Assembly: GCF_004135285.1 (NCBI RefSeq)
Contig: NZ_CP035494.1
Location: 2,170,001-2,234,000 of the forward strand
DNA length: 64,000 bases
DNA from: Microbacterium protaetiae
Lineage (GTDB): Bacteria; Actinomycetota; Actinomycetes; Actinomycetales; Microbacteriaceae
Direction of reading: 5' to 3'
Position numbers and translations under genes: made by a program
Notes under the pieces: model-generated
What the model saw: the letters and a program-made list of their open reading frames with translations, nothing else
Told to the model about the DNA's origin: nothing
Database searches by the model: none
In this document: positions 43,331 through 52,731 of the stretch, one piece after another
Layout of the letters: every line of letters starts with the position of its first letter
Position numbering within the stretch: position 1 is the stretch's first letter

Positions 43331-44089
43331 CTACTCCGGTGCGCCGGCCACGTCGAGGGGCTGCAGGACAGGTGGCACCGTGATCGCCTCGGTGATGGTC
43401 TGCACCTTTTCGGGCTCGAGATCACCCGACAACCGGGCGACGGCCTCGTCGAACTGCTGCTGCAAAGCGGCGATCGCCGTGTCGACGTCGCCCGCGCGCA
43501 GCGCCTTCAGCAGCGCGCGGTAAGTGGGCGAGACATCCCGGCGCACGATGTACTCGTCGCTGGTTGAGAAGCTCGCGATCCGGGTCTCGATGGCCAGGGT
43601 CGCCATATAGCGCGAGAGCCGACGGTTGCCGGATGCCTCGACCAGGGCGCGATGGAACGCGAGATCCGCGTCGCCGATGGCCCGGGCATCTTGCCCCTCG
43701 CTGAGTTTTTCGAGTTCGTCGAGCGCCTGCGCGACCTGATCGAGCGCAGCCTTGTCGCGCACGATGATGCGTACGGCCTCGAACTCGACGGCACCGCGCG
43801 CGTCGTACAGATCCTGCAGGTGCTCGGTGCCGATCACGCTCACGCGCAGCCCGCGGCCGGGCGTGGCGGTGAGCAGCCCCTCCTGCACCAGGCGCTGAGC
43901 CGCCTCGCGCAACGGGCTGCGGCTGACTCCGAGTTGGGTCGCGATCTCGACCTCGCCGATCGGGCCACCCACCGGAAGCGCGCCCGAGAAGATCGCGTTG
44001 CGCAGCTCGATCGAGATCAGATCGACCGTCGAAGGCCGGGCGACGCGGAAGACGGATGCTGCTCCGAAAGGGGTCTTCGCAGTGGCCAT
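43331..44089 (-). CDS. GntR/FadR family transcriptional regulator
   Basis: A 252-residue regulator: N-terminal winged helix (LRNAIFSGALPVGGPIGEVEIATQLGVSRSPLREAAQRLVQEGLL) and a C-terminal FCD all-helical ligand domain with metal-binding residues around RGAVEFEAVRIIV and DLAFHRALVEASGN. GGAAGG serves the ATG at 44089. It diverges from the Ehu-like importer, whose promoter carries TGTATACA, the palindrome typical of this subfamily, so it most likely represses the importer and itself. Confidence 0.92.
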   Translation of the reverse strand: MATAKTPFGAASVFRVARPSTVDLISIELRNAIFSGALPVGGPIGEVEIATQLGVSRSPLREAAQRLVQEGLLTATPGRGLRVSVIGTEHLQDLYDARGAVEFEAVRIIVRDKAALDQVAQALDELEKLSEGQDARAIGDADLAFHRALVEASGNRRLSRYMATLAIETRIASFSTSDEYIVRRDVSPTYRALLKALRAGDVDTAIAALQQQFDEAVARLSGDLEPEKVQTITEAITVPPVLQPLDVAGAPE

Positions 44090-44205
44090 GGGATTCCTTC
44101 CAAGTGTCCGGCGTCGATCGGCCCGTAGACCGCGGCACGCCCTCACGTCAACCGTAGTGATCGCAGCCGCCTTACCGCGCTTCACAACACCACGATAACA
44201 ATCTC

Positions 44206-44252
44206 TGTATACAAGCAGACAATCAGACCGCCAGATTGCATAAATGTCGACA
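44206..44252. promoter_or_regulatory. FadR-type operator region between GntR gene and importer
   Basis: TGTATACA (44206-44213) is a perfect palindrome of the kind bound by FadR/GntR regulators. A second 8-bp palindrome, TGTCGACA, lies at 44245-44252. The AT-rich run ATTGCATAAA between them probably holds the importer promoter. Confidence 0.55.
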
Positions 44253-44360
44253 GAGCGTCATAAGGTAGGGGACGCCCAACAGAGATTTCGGGTCGGGTTG
44301 CCAGGCTCGCCGACGCGTCGGCCGGGTGATTCGCCCCCGCACACGACCGAAAGAGGACAG

Positions 44361-45287
44361 ATGATGACCACGCGACGTTCCCATACCCCCGTTCGCATCG
44401 GGGCGGCCGTCGTCTCAGCCTTCGCACTGGCAGCCCTCACCGCCTGCAGCGGCGGCAGCGGCGGCACCGGTGGCTCCGACGACGGAAAGAGCACTCTCGA
44501 TCAGCTCAAAGAGAAGGGGTCGATCACGGTCGCCGTCGCCGACGAGCGTCCGTACTCCTGGAAGGAAGACGGCGAGGGCAAGGGCGCGACGATCGCCATC
44601 GATCGCGAGATCTTCAAGGCGATGGGCATCGACGAGGTCAAGGTCGTCGAGGTCGACTGGAACTCGCTGATCCCCGGCCTGAACGCGGGCCGCTTCGATG
44701 CGGTCAGCGCCGGCATGTCGATCCTGCCCGACCGCTGCGCGCAGGCGGCATTCTCCGACCCCGAGATCATGTACACCACCGGGCTGATGGTCGCCAAGGG
44801 CAACCCGCTCGGGCTGCAGACCCTCGATGACGTGAAGAAGGCGCAGGATGCCGGTGAAGACGTCAAACTCGCGGTGCTCAACGGCGGCATCGAGGCGGGG
44901 TACGCCGACAGCCTCGGCCTGAAGGTGTCGCAGTCGGTCAAAGATGCCCAGAGCGGTATGGACGTCGTGGCCAACGGTCGCGCCGACGTGTTCGCGATGA
45001 CGGCGATCTCGCTGAACTACATGGCCCAGAACAGCGGCAACGACAAGGTCGAGACCACCGACGCGTTCGTGCAGGAGCTCGACGGCGTTGCGCAGATCGG
45101 TGCCGGCAGTGAGGTGTTCCGCAAGGGCGACACCGAACTGCTCAAGGCCTACAACGAGCAGCTCGACAAGATCACCAGCGACGAAGACAGCTACCTGGGC
45201 CTCGTGGGTGACTACGGGTTCACCAAGGAGAACATGCCGCCGGCCGACCTGACCACCGAACAGCTCTGCAAGGGCGATTTGGGCTGA
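44361..45287 (+). CDS. ehuB: ABC transporter substrate-binding lipoprotein, EhuB-like (ectoine/amino-acid)
   Basis: A 308-residue family 3 binding protein with lipoprotein signal (lipobox LTAC) and a Gly/Ser linker. The core ITVAVADERPYSWKEDGEGKGATIAIDREIF and SLIPGLNAGRFDAVSAGMSILPDRCAQAAFSDPEIMYTTGLMVAKGNP match the EhuB branch (ectoine/hydroxyectoine uptake), in which the A-G-R-F-D-x-x-S-A-G-M and R-C-x-Q blocks are conserved. AGAGG at 44352-44356 favours the second ATG (44364) by spacing; the first is given here. Ectoine is the leading guess. Other cationic or zwitterionic solutes remain possible. Confidence 0.75.
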   Translation: MMTTRRSHTPVRIGAAVVSAFALAALTACSGGSGGTGGSDDGKSTLDQLKEKGSITVAVADERPYSWKEDGEGKGATIAIDREIFKAMGIDEVKVVEVDWNSLIPGLNAGRFDAVSAGMSILPDRCAQAAFSDPEIMYTTGLMVAKGNPLGLQTLDDVKKAQDAGEDVKLAVLNGGIEAGYADSLGLKVSQSVKDAQSGMDVVANGRADVFAMTAISLNYMAQNSGNDKVETTDAFVQELDGVAQIGAGSEVFRKGDTELLKAYNEQLDKITSDEDSYLGLVGDYGFTKENMPPADLTTEQLCKGDLG

Positions 45288-45291
45288 GCTC

Positions 45292-46053
45292 TTGTCCGCT
45301 GACCTTCTGGACGCACTGCAGGGCGCCCTGCCGATGCTCGGCTCGGCGGTCCTCGTGACCGTCGAGCTGACCATCGCCGGCGCTCTGCTGGCCGTGGTCA
45401 TCGCGATAGCGCTGGGGCTCATGGCCCGACTGCACAACATCGTGCTGCGCGGCATCTCGCGGGTGATCATCGAGTTCTTCCGCGGCACCTCGCTCGTGGT
45501 GCAGCTGTTCTGGCTGTTCTTCGTGCTGCCGATCTTCGGCGTGGAGTGGCCGCCGATGCTCGTGGGCATTCTCGCGCTCGGGCTGAACTTCGGCGCCTAC
45601 GGTGCTGAGGTCGTGCGGGGGTCGATCAACTCGGTTCCTGAGGGGCAGTGGGAGGCCACCACCGCGCTGAGCATGTCACCGGCACAGCGGATGTGGCGGG
45701 TCATCTTTCCGCAGGCGTGGGCGTTGATGATCCCGTCGCTGACCAACCTGCTCATCCAGCTGCTGAAGGCCACCGCGATCGTGAGCTTCATCACCCTGGC
45801 CGACCTCACGCACTGGATCGACAAGCTGCGTGTGGGCACCGGCAACACGTTCTTCGCGTACGGCATCGGGCTCGTGCTGTATTTCGTGGTCGCGTATGCG
45901 CTCACCCTCGTGATGAATGCGCTCGAGGTGCACGCCAAGCACAAGATCGGCCGCGGCCAGTCGCTGCGCGAGGCCCTGAGCTTTCGCACCCGGCCGCCGG
46001 TCGACCCGGTCGCCGCGAGTGTCGCCGATCTGGATGGGGAGCGTACCCACTGA
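45292..46053 (+). CDS. ehuC: ABC transporter permease, EhuC-like
   Basis: A 253-residue HisMQ-type permease starting at TTG, 4 bp after the binding-protein gene. It shows the family pattern IEFFRGTSLVVQLFWLFFVLP and the EAA loop EVVRGSINSVPEGQWEATTALSMSPAQRMWRVIFPQAW, with five to six TM segments. The C-terminal 40 residues are a polar tail. It forms a heterodimeric channel with the next gene product, with which it shares a 1-bp TGATG overlap. Confidence 0.85.
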   Translation: MSADLLDALQGALPMLGSAVLVTVELTIAGALLAVVIAIALGLMARLHNIVLRGISRVIIEFFRGTSLVVQLFWLFFVLPIFGVEWPPMLVGILALGLNFGAYGAEVVRGSINSVPEGQWEATTALSMSPAQRMWRVIFPQAWALMIPSLTNLLIQLLKATAIVSFITLADLTHWIDKLRVGTGNTFFAYGIGLVLYFVVAYALTLVMNALEVHAKHKIGRGQSLREALSFRTRPPVDPVAASVADLDGERTH

Positions 46054-46692
46054 TGGACCAGCCGATCTGGGACTGGAACATGGCGTGGCAGGTGCTGCCC
46101 GACCTGCTTCTCGCGTTCGTGAAGGTGACCCTCGTGGTCACGGTGCTGGGCACGATCATCGCCGCGGTGCTCGGACTTGTCATCGCCATCGTGCGGCGAT
46201 CGGCGCCGCAGCCGATCAGCGGGATCGTCGGCTTCATCGTCAACTTCATCCGGATGACCCCCATCGTCGTCCAGCTGATGTTCGCGTACTTCGCCTTCAC
46301 GTCGATCGACGCCATGACCATCGGCATCGTGATCTTCGGCATCCACTACTCCACCTACATGTCCGAGGTCTATCGTGCCGGCATCGAGGCGGTGCCGGTC
46401 GGGCAGTGGGAGGCCAGCACCGCGCTGTCGATGTCGCGCACGCGCACCTGGGTGGCCGTGATCATCCCACAGGCTCTGCGGGCCACGATCCCGGCCCTGG
46501 GCAACTACGCCATCTCCATGTTCAAGGACACGCCGTTCCTGGTCGCCATCGGGGTCGTCGAACTGGTGCAGGCCGGCCTCGAGTTCGGCGGTAATCACTT
46601 CACGTACATCGAGGCGATCACGATGTGCGGTGTCATCTTCCTCATCGCGAGCTATCCCACCTCACTGCTGGTGGGCCGATTGGAGAAACGCC

Positions 46693-46709
<17 letters not shown>
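46053..46709 (+). CDS. ehuD: ABC transporter permease, EhuD-like
   Basis: A 218-residue HisMQ-type permease that begins MDQPIWDWNMAWQVLPDLLLAF, similar to EhuD openings. It has NFIRMTPIVVQLMFAYF and the EAA loop EVYRAGIEAVPVGQWEASTALSMSRTRTWVAVIIPQALR. It partners the EhuC-like subunit. The ATPase gene starts 17 bp before its stop. Confidence 0.85.
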
Positions 46710-47517
<808 letters not shown>

Positions 47518-47970
47518 TCAGCCGGCGTGGTCGCCGAGTCGGATCGTCTCGGCGCGCAGCACCTCGATCATGCGCTCGAGATATTCGGTGATCGCCGCCT
47601 GCTCGGCGGCCGAATAGTCGGCGATCACGGCCCCGAGCGCGCCGCCGAGGCGGCCGAACTCGGCGGCGAGCGGGGAGTCGTTCTGCGGCACCGCGCGAAT
47701 CACGGCACGCCGCCGGTCGACGGCATCCGTCTCACGCACGATGTGGCCGCCCGCGCTCAAGCGTGCGATGACACTCGTCACTCCCGCAGCGGTCAGCCCG
47801 GTCTCGCGGGCCAACTCTGAAGCGGTGAACGGGCCTTCGCTCTCGATGAGCTGCAGCGTCTTCAGGTCTGCCGCCGACAGACCCACCCGTTCGGCAAGGG
47901 CTTGGTGAAAGAGCACCACGGCGCCGCTGAGGCGTCGGCCGAGACCGGCGCCGGACGGGGGAGTTGACAT
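47518..47970 (-). CDS. MarR family transcriptional regulator
   Basis: A 150-residue winged-helix protein with [36 protein letters not shown] as HTH and a wing with [13 protein letters not shown]. It diverges from the SnoaL-like gene across a long palindrome that overlaps both promoters, the arrangement expected for an autoregulator controlling its neighbour. It converges with the importer ATPase gene, abutting its stop. Confidence 0.92.
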   Translation of the reverse strand: MSTPPSGAGLGRRLSGAVVLFHQALAERVGLSAADLKTLQLIESEGPFTASELARETGLTAAGVTSVIARLSAGGHIVRETDAVDRRRAVIRAVPQNDSPLAAEFGRLGGALGAVIADYSAAEQAAITEYLERMIEVLRAETIRLGDHAG

Positions 47971-47981
47971 GCACCCTCCAA

Positions 47982-48025
47982 TTGCTTAGATTGAGCGTAG
48001 TAATTGATACGCTCAAGCTAAGTAA
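47982..48025. promoter_or_regulatory. 44-bp palindromic operator between MarR and SnoaL-like genes
   Basis: Nested perfect arms CTTAG and TTGAGCGT on the left (47985-47998) mirror ACGCTCAA and CTAAG on the right (48009-48022), with outer TT/AA and a 10-bp centre. The symmetry axis falls at 48003.5. It spans most of the 71-bp divergent gap, so a bound MarR dimer (or two) would block both promoters. Confidence 0.85.
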
Positions 48026-48041
48026 ATCAGAGGAGAACGTC

Positions 48042-48500
48042 GTGACCGAACGGGACACGCGCACGGGCACCGTCGAGGCGCTCATCGAAAAGCTGCGCGA
48101 CGCATGGGCGGCGGGGGATGCCGCGGCCTACGCCGCGCTGCACGAAGACGACGCCCGCTACGTTGCGTTCGACGGCACCGTGATGCGCGGCCGTGCCGAA
48201 ATCGCTGCGGGCCACGCACCGCTGTTCGCAGGCATCATGCGCGGTTCGCGTCTGGCGGCCGTCGAGCAAGACGTGCACGCCATCGACGACGACACCGTGC
48301 TGGTCGTCCAGCGGGCCGGCATCATCATGCGCTGGCAGAGCGGCAGGTCGACGCCCTCGCGCAAGCGGCTGTCGACCAACACGACCCTGGCGCATCGCCG
48401 CGACGGTGAATGGCGGGTCTCGGCGTTTCAGAACACCCGCTATCGACCGTTCAATCGCACCCTCATGGGGCGGCTCATGACGCGGCGCGCACGGGGCTAA
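48042..48500 (+). CDS. SnoaL-like/DUF4440 (NTF2-fold) protein
   Basis: A 152-residue protein starting at GTG behind AGGAG. It shows the NTF2-fold pattern VEALIEKLRDAWAAGDAAAYAALHEDDARYVAFDGTVMRGRAEIAAGHAPLF, with a C-terminal TNTTLAHRRDGEWRVSAFQNTRY. SgcJ/EcaC-type relatives include polyketide cyclases and detoxifying enzymes, but most have no known reaction. The adjacent MarR suggests small-molecule induction. Its last 26 bp overlap the 3' end of the convergent peptidase gene. Confidence 0.82.
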   Translation: MTERDTRTGTVEALIEKLRDAWAAGDAAAYAALHEDDARYVAFDGTVMRGRAEIAAGHAPLFAGIMRGSRLAAVEQDVHAIDDDTVLVVQRAGIIMRWQSGRSTPSRKRLSTNTTLAHRRDGEWRVSAFQNTRYRPFNRTLMGRLMTRRARG

Positions 48501-50535
48501 CCCGGCGCACGAGTGCGTCGGTGAGGAACGTGTGGATGGTCGCCTGCAGCGCCGCCTTCGCGCCGTTGTCGATGGATGCCGCGTGCCCGCCCTCGTCCTG
48601 TTCGAGGTAGTGCACCTCGGCGTCGGTCTCGTCGGTCAGCCGCGCCACCATCTTGCGCGCCTGCACCGGGCCCACCCGGTCGTCGCTGGTGGCCGCATAG
48701 AAGAGGCTGGGCGGGTACGCCCGGTCAGGGTCGATCAGGTGGTACGGCGAGAAGGTGCGGATGAACTCCCAGTCGGCTGGGTCATCGGGGTCGCCGTACT
48801 CGGCGATCCAGCTCGCGCCCGCCGACAGGCGCGTGTATCGGCGCATGTCCAGCAGCGGCACGCCACACACGACCGCGCCGAAGTCGTCGGGGAACTGCGT
48901 GAGCATGTTGCCCACCAGCAGTCCGCCGTTGCTGCCGCCGTGGCATCCGATCCGCTCGGCGGTCGTGACCTGGCGAGCGACGAGATCGCGCGCCACGGCG
49001 ACGAAGTCTTCGTAGGCACGGTGCCGGTTCTCGCGCAGAGCTGCCAGGTGCCACGCCGGCCCGAACTCACCACCGCCGCGGATGTTGGCCACCACGTACA
49101 CGCCGCCGGCCTCGAGCCACGCCGGGCCCTGGATCGTGGCGTACTCGGCCAGCCGTGAGACCTCGAAGCCGCCGTATCCGCTCAGGATCACCGGGGCGGG
49201 CCCGTCGATTTCGCGGCGCCCGATCTGGAAGTACGGGATGCGGGTGCCGTCGGCCGAGACCGCCCAGTGCTGGGTGGTGACCAGGCCGTCGGCGTCGAAG
49301 ACGGCAGGTGCCTGATCGACCACGCTCGGCGCGGGTGCGGCGGCATCCGTCACTATCAGCGTCTGCGGCGTGAGAAAGCCGCGCGCGAACAGCCACAGCT
49401 CGTCGTCTTCGTCGGCGTCGGCGGCGACCACGTCGACGGTGAGGATGTCGGAGCTCTCGATGCCGGTGTCGATGTCGGTCTGTGCCCAACCGTCGGCAGG
49501 GTCGAGTGAGACGATGCGGCTGCGCACGTTCTCGAGCACCGTCAGCACGAGGCGGCGCTTCGTCCAGCTCCAGTCCTCGAGCACGGCCGTCGCTGTCGGA
49601 GTGAACACCGCGGTGAGCTCAGAGCCGTCTCCGTCGGTGACAGTCGCGAGCGGGCCGACCAGCAGCGTGCCGCCGGGATGTGCCACGCCTGCCACCGTCC
49701 AGTCCGTGGTCGTGCGCACCGCGATCAGGTCGCCGTGCACGTTCGTATACGCGTCGTCGGGCACCGCGAGCCGGACCGGGTTCGGGTGATCCGCCGTCCA
49801 GACGAAGCTCTCCTGATGAAAGAAGTCGTGCGCGATCGACGAGATGGCGGTGACGTCATCGCCGGTGCGGTCGACGCCGACGAAGACGGCGACGTCGCTC
49901 GGCTGGGCTTCGATGACGGGGGATGCCGCGGCCAGATCTGTCCCGCGCCGCCACACGCGTGCGGTGCGGGGGTAGCCGGAGTCGGTCTGCGCCCCACCCT
50001 CGAGGGCGGTTCCCACCAGCAGTGTGTCGGGATCGAGCCAGGCGCTGTGCGACTTGTCGGCGGCCAGCGCGAATCCGTCGTCGACGAAGCGTGCCGCGGC
50101 CAGGTCGAACTCACGTGCCACATGCGCATCGCCGCCGTCGGGGCTCAGCTGTACCAGGGCGCGCTGCGTGCCACGCGGTCCGTGCACGGCGCCGGCGAAT
50201 GCCCACGGGGTGCCCTCGTCGCGGCCGAGCGCGTCGATGTCGAGCAGCACCTGCCATTCGGGCGTGCCAGTCAAGAACGAGGTGTGGCTCGCCCGCCGCC
50301 AGAGACCGCGCGGGTTGGCGGCATCCCGCCACAGGTCATACATCCACTCGCCGTGCCGGCTCGGCACGACGATGCGATCGGGATCGTCGAGGATGCCGCG
50401 CAGCCGCCGCGCGAGCGCGGGATCGCTGTACGCGGCTTCGGTTTCGGCGGTGCGCTCGCGCGCCCAGGCCAGGGCTTTCTCGTCGCGGATGTCTTCGAGC
50501 CAGAGGTGCGGGTCGTCATTGAGGGGATCTGCCAC
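48475..50535 (-). CDS. Prolyl oligopeptidase family serine peptidase (S9A)
   Basis: A 686-residue cytosolic enzyme starting at GTG (VADPLNDDPHLWLEDIRDEKALAWARERT, the usual POP opening). The N-terminal beta-propeller spans about residues 60-400. The hydrolase domain has Ser in GCHGGSNGGLLVGN, Asp in TSDDRVGP and His in DEGGHAAS, the catalytic triad. It cleaves short proline-containing peptides. TAGGCT on the reverse strand lies 6 nt before the start, with no Shine-Dalgarno, pointing to a leaderless transcript. Confidence 0.93.
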   Translation of the reverse strand: MADPLNDDPHLWLEDIRDEKALAWARERTAETEAAYSDPALARRLRGILDDPDRIVVPSRHGEWMYDLWRDAANPRGLWRRASHTSFLTGTPEWQVLLDIDALGRDEGTPWAFAGAVHGPRGTQRALVQLSPDGGDAHVAREFDLAAARFVDDGFALAADKSHSAWLDPDTLLVGTALEGGAQTDSGYPRTARVWRRGTDLAAASPVIEAQPSDVAVFVGVDRTGDDVTAISSIAHDFFHQESFVWTADHPNPVRLAVPDDAYTNVHGDLIAVRTTTDWTVAGVAHPGGTLLVGPLATVTDGDGSELTAVFTPTATAVLEDWSWTKRRLVLTVLENVRSRIVSLDPADGWAQTDIDTGIESSDILTVDVVAADADEDDELWLFARGFLTPQTLIVTDAAAPAPSVVDQAPAVFDADGLVTTQHWAVSADGTRIPYFQIGRREIDGPAPVILSGYGGFEVSRLAEYATIQGPAWLEAGGVYVVANIRGGGEFGPAWHLAALRENRHRAYEDFVAVARDLVARQVTTAERIGCHGGSNGGLLVGNMLTQFPDDFGAVVCGVPLLDMRRYTRLSAGASWIAEYGDPDDPADWEFIRTFSPYHLIDPDRAYPPSLFYAATSDDRVGPVQARKMVARLTDETDAEVHYLEQDEGGHAASIDNGAKAALQATIHTFLTDALVRRVSPVRAAS

Positions 50536-50587
50536 TCGGCAAGCCTAGACGGGGCCGCGTCGACCGGCGGCGACGTAGCCTGGACGG
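50536..50587. promoter_or_regulatory. Back-to-back leaderless promoters
   Basis: On the plus strand TAGCCT (50576-50581) lies 6 nt before the serine dehydratase ATG. On the minus strand TAGGCT lies 6 nt before the peptidase GTG. Both are TANNNT -10 hexamers at the distance that puts the transcription start on the first codon base. Confidence 0.65.
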
Positions 50588-52075
50588 ATGAGCGCATACG
50601 TCTCGGCGTTCGAGCTGTTCTCCATCGGTGTGGGACCCTCGAGCTCGCACACGGTCGGCCCCATGAGGGCGGCCCGTGACTTCGCCGCGCGGCTGACCGC
50701 CGCCGACATCCATCCCGCCCGTGTCACGTGCACGCTGTTCGGCTCGCTCGGCGCCACCGGCCTGGGCCACGGCACCCCTGACGCGGTGGTCGCCGGCCTG
50801 CGCGGCGACGAGCCCGAGACTGTCGACCCGGCTGCGGTGCGCGGCGCGTGGACTGCGTGGCCAGAAGGCGCGCGGTTGCGCGTCGACGGCGTGCACGAGG
50901 TGGCATTCGCCAAGGACGACGTCGTCTTCGCCCCGCGCACGCGCCTGCCCGGCCACCCGAACGCGCTGACGCTGACGGCGCTGGGCAGCGACGGTACGCC
51001 ACTGGCCGAGCAGACGTATTACTCGGTCGGAGGCGGATTCATCCGGCGCGAGGGCGATCTCGCGGCCGCGGCATCCCGGCCCTTTCCCTACTCCTTCGAT
51101 TCGGCCGCCGAACTTCTCGCACTGGCCGATGAGCATCATCTGACCATCGCCGAGGTCGCCCGGGCCAACGAGCAGGCGCTGCGCGACGAAGTCGACGTCG
51201 CCGCCTCGCTCGACGCTATCTGGGACGCCATGGCCGGCAGCGTCGAGGCGGGCCTGCATACCGACGGCGTGCTGCCGGGCGTGCTGAAGGTCAAGCGTCG
51301 CGCGAGCGACATCCGCGCGCAACTCGAGGCAGCGCAGGCCGACGGCGGCCGCGAACTGCCGGGGGAGTGGCTGGGTGCCTTCGCGCTCGCCGTCAACGAA
51401 GAGAACGCCGCCGGCGGGCGCGTCGTCACCGCACCCACGAACGGCGCCGCCGGCATCGTGCCGGCCGTGGGTATGTACTGGTGGCGGTTCCTGGCCGATT
51501 CCGGCCTCGGTGTCGCAGGCGCCGTCACCCCGCACGGCGAACTCGCCGGCAGCGCACTGCTCGGCTTCGGCGAAGAAGAGGGGGATGCCGCGGCCCGGAC
51601 CCTCGACGACGCCGGCATCGCCGAGGCAAATCGTCGCCGCGGCATCCGTCGTTATCTGCTCACCGCGACCGCTCTCGGCTCGCTGTTCAAGGCCAATGCG
51701 TCGATCTCGGGCGCCGAGGGTGGCTGCCAGGCCGAAGTCGGATCGGCCTGTGCCATGGCGGCCGCGGGGCTGACCGCGGTCATGGGCGGCACGAACCGCC
51801 AGATCGAGAACGCGGCCGAGATAGCGATGGAGCACCATCTGGGTCTGACCTGCGACCCGGTGGCCGGGCTCGTGCAGATACCGTGCATCGAGCGTAACGC
51901 CATCGCCGCGGCCACCGCCGTCACCGCCGCACGACTCGCCCTGCGCGGCGACGGCTCGCACTATGTGCCGCTGGACACGGTTGTGGAGACCATGCGCCAG
52001 ACCGGCATCGACATGTCGACGAAGTACAAGGAGACCAGCGAGGGCGGGCTGGCCGTGAACGTCGTCGAGTGCTGA
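50588..52075 (+). CDS. sdaA: L-serine ammonia-lyase (iron-sulfur dependent)
   Basis: A 495-residue single-chain L-serine dehydratase: N-terminal domain (FELFSIGVGPSSSHTVGPMRAARDFA) and catalytic domain with three cluster-binding cysteines in SGAEGGCQAEVGSACAMAAAG, LTCDPVAGLVQIPCIERN. The chain ends VVEC; in Legionella-type enzymes a terminal cysteine folds back onto the [4Fe-4S] cluster. It deaminates serine to pyruvate. The start fits a leaderless mRNA. Confidence 0.95.
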   Translation: MSAYVSAFELFSIGVGPSSSHTVGPMRAARDFAARLTAADIHPARVTCTLFGSLGATGLGHGTPDAVVAGLRGDEPETVDPAAVRGAWTAWPEGARLRVDGVHEVAFAKDDVVFAPRTRLPGHPNALTLTALGSDGTPLAEQTYYSVGGGFIRREGDLAAAASRPFPYSFDSAAELLALADEHHLTIAEVARANEQALRDEVDVAASLDAIWDAMAGSVEAGLHTDGVLPGVLKVKRRASDIRAQLEAAQADGGRELPGEWLGAFALAVNEENAAGGRVVTAPTNGAAGIVPAVGMYWWRFLADSGLGVAGAVTPHGELAGSALLGFGEEEGDAAARTLDDAGIAEANRRRGIRRYLLTATALGSLFKANASISGAEGGCQAEVGSACAMAAAGLTAVMGGTNRQIENAAEIAMEHHLGLTCDPVAGLVQIPCIERNAIAAATAVTAARLALRGDGSHYVPLDTVVETMRQTGIDMSTKYKETSEGGLAVNVVEC

Positions 52076-52222
52076 AGGCGTAGGATTGCCGGAACCCGAA
52101 TACCGGTCAGTTTCTGCGAGGATGCCGATGGCCCCCGACCCCGCGACGCCTGTGCGCGTCGCCTCCGCTCCCGCGCGACCGCGCGCGCCGTTCTCGGCCC
52201 GATCGTGGCTCGTGGTCGTTAA

Positions 52223-52408
52223 CGCAGCCGCGAGAGGTGGCAGGCGGCGTTCGAGCGCCTGCACGAGCGCGAGATGGCGCCGGCCGCGCGCAGGGGGGTC
52301 GCGGCGCTCGTGTACACGCAGCTGGCCGACGTCGAAGACGAGGTCAATGGCCTGGTCACCTATGACCGGCGCTTTGTGAAGGCCGACGAGAGCGCACCCG
52401 GGGCATGA
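52223..52408 (+). pseudogene. 3' remnant of a glycoside hydrolase family 2 gene
   Basis: The frame reads RWQAAFERLHERE...GVAALVYTQLADVEDEVNGLVTYDRRFVKADESAPGA and then stops. ALVYTQLADVEDEVNGLVTYDRR is the C-terminal end of GH2 beta-glycosidases. Everything upstream is missing: a stop lies at 52220-52222, and 52076-52222 shows no gene. The remaining 60 or so codons have no start codon. The parent gene would have been several kilobases long, so a large deletion is implied. Confidence 0.75.
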
Positions 52409-52704
52409 ACGATGCGCTGCGGGCGGCCGCCGCCGAGTCGGGTGGGCACCCGAGCCACGAACAGCTCGAGTGGGACTATGACCCGGCCGACTGGATGAAG
52501 CCCTGGCGCATCCACGGCGGCGGGCTCGAGGCATCCTTCACCCCCTTCTATGACAAGCGATCGCGCACGAACCTGCTCGTGCTGGCCTCGCGCACCGATC
52601 AGTGCTTCGGTACGTGGGCGGGCACCTTCACGACCGATGCGGGGGAGCAGATCGTCTTCGACGGGATCGAGGGATGGGCCGAAGACGTGCACAACCGGTG
52701 GTGA
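52405..52704 (+). pseudogene. Truncated DUF2804 protein gene
   Basis: A 99-codon frame overlapping the GH2 remnant's stop as ATGA. From LEWDYDPADWMKPWRIHGGGLEASFTPFYDKRSRTN to the end FDGIEGWAEDVHNRW it matches the C-terminal part of DUF2804 proteins, which are usually over 300 residues. The first 20 residues (MNDALRAAAAESGGHPSHEQ) do not look like a normal start of that family, so an internal deletion is likely. The IS element begins 3 bp after its stop. Confidence 0.65.
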
Positions 52705-52706
52705 GT

Positions 52707-52728
52707 CCTAGATGAGTGAGTCCGATTG
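52707..52728 (+). repeat. IS982 left terminal inverted repeat
   Basis: 22 bp starting CCTAGATGAGTGAGTCC; 21 of 22 match the complement of the right end. Confidence 0.9.
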
Positions 52729-52731
52729 TCT

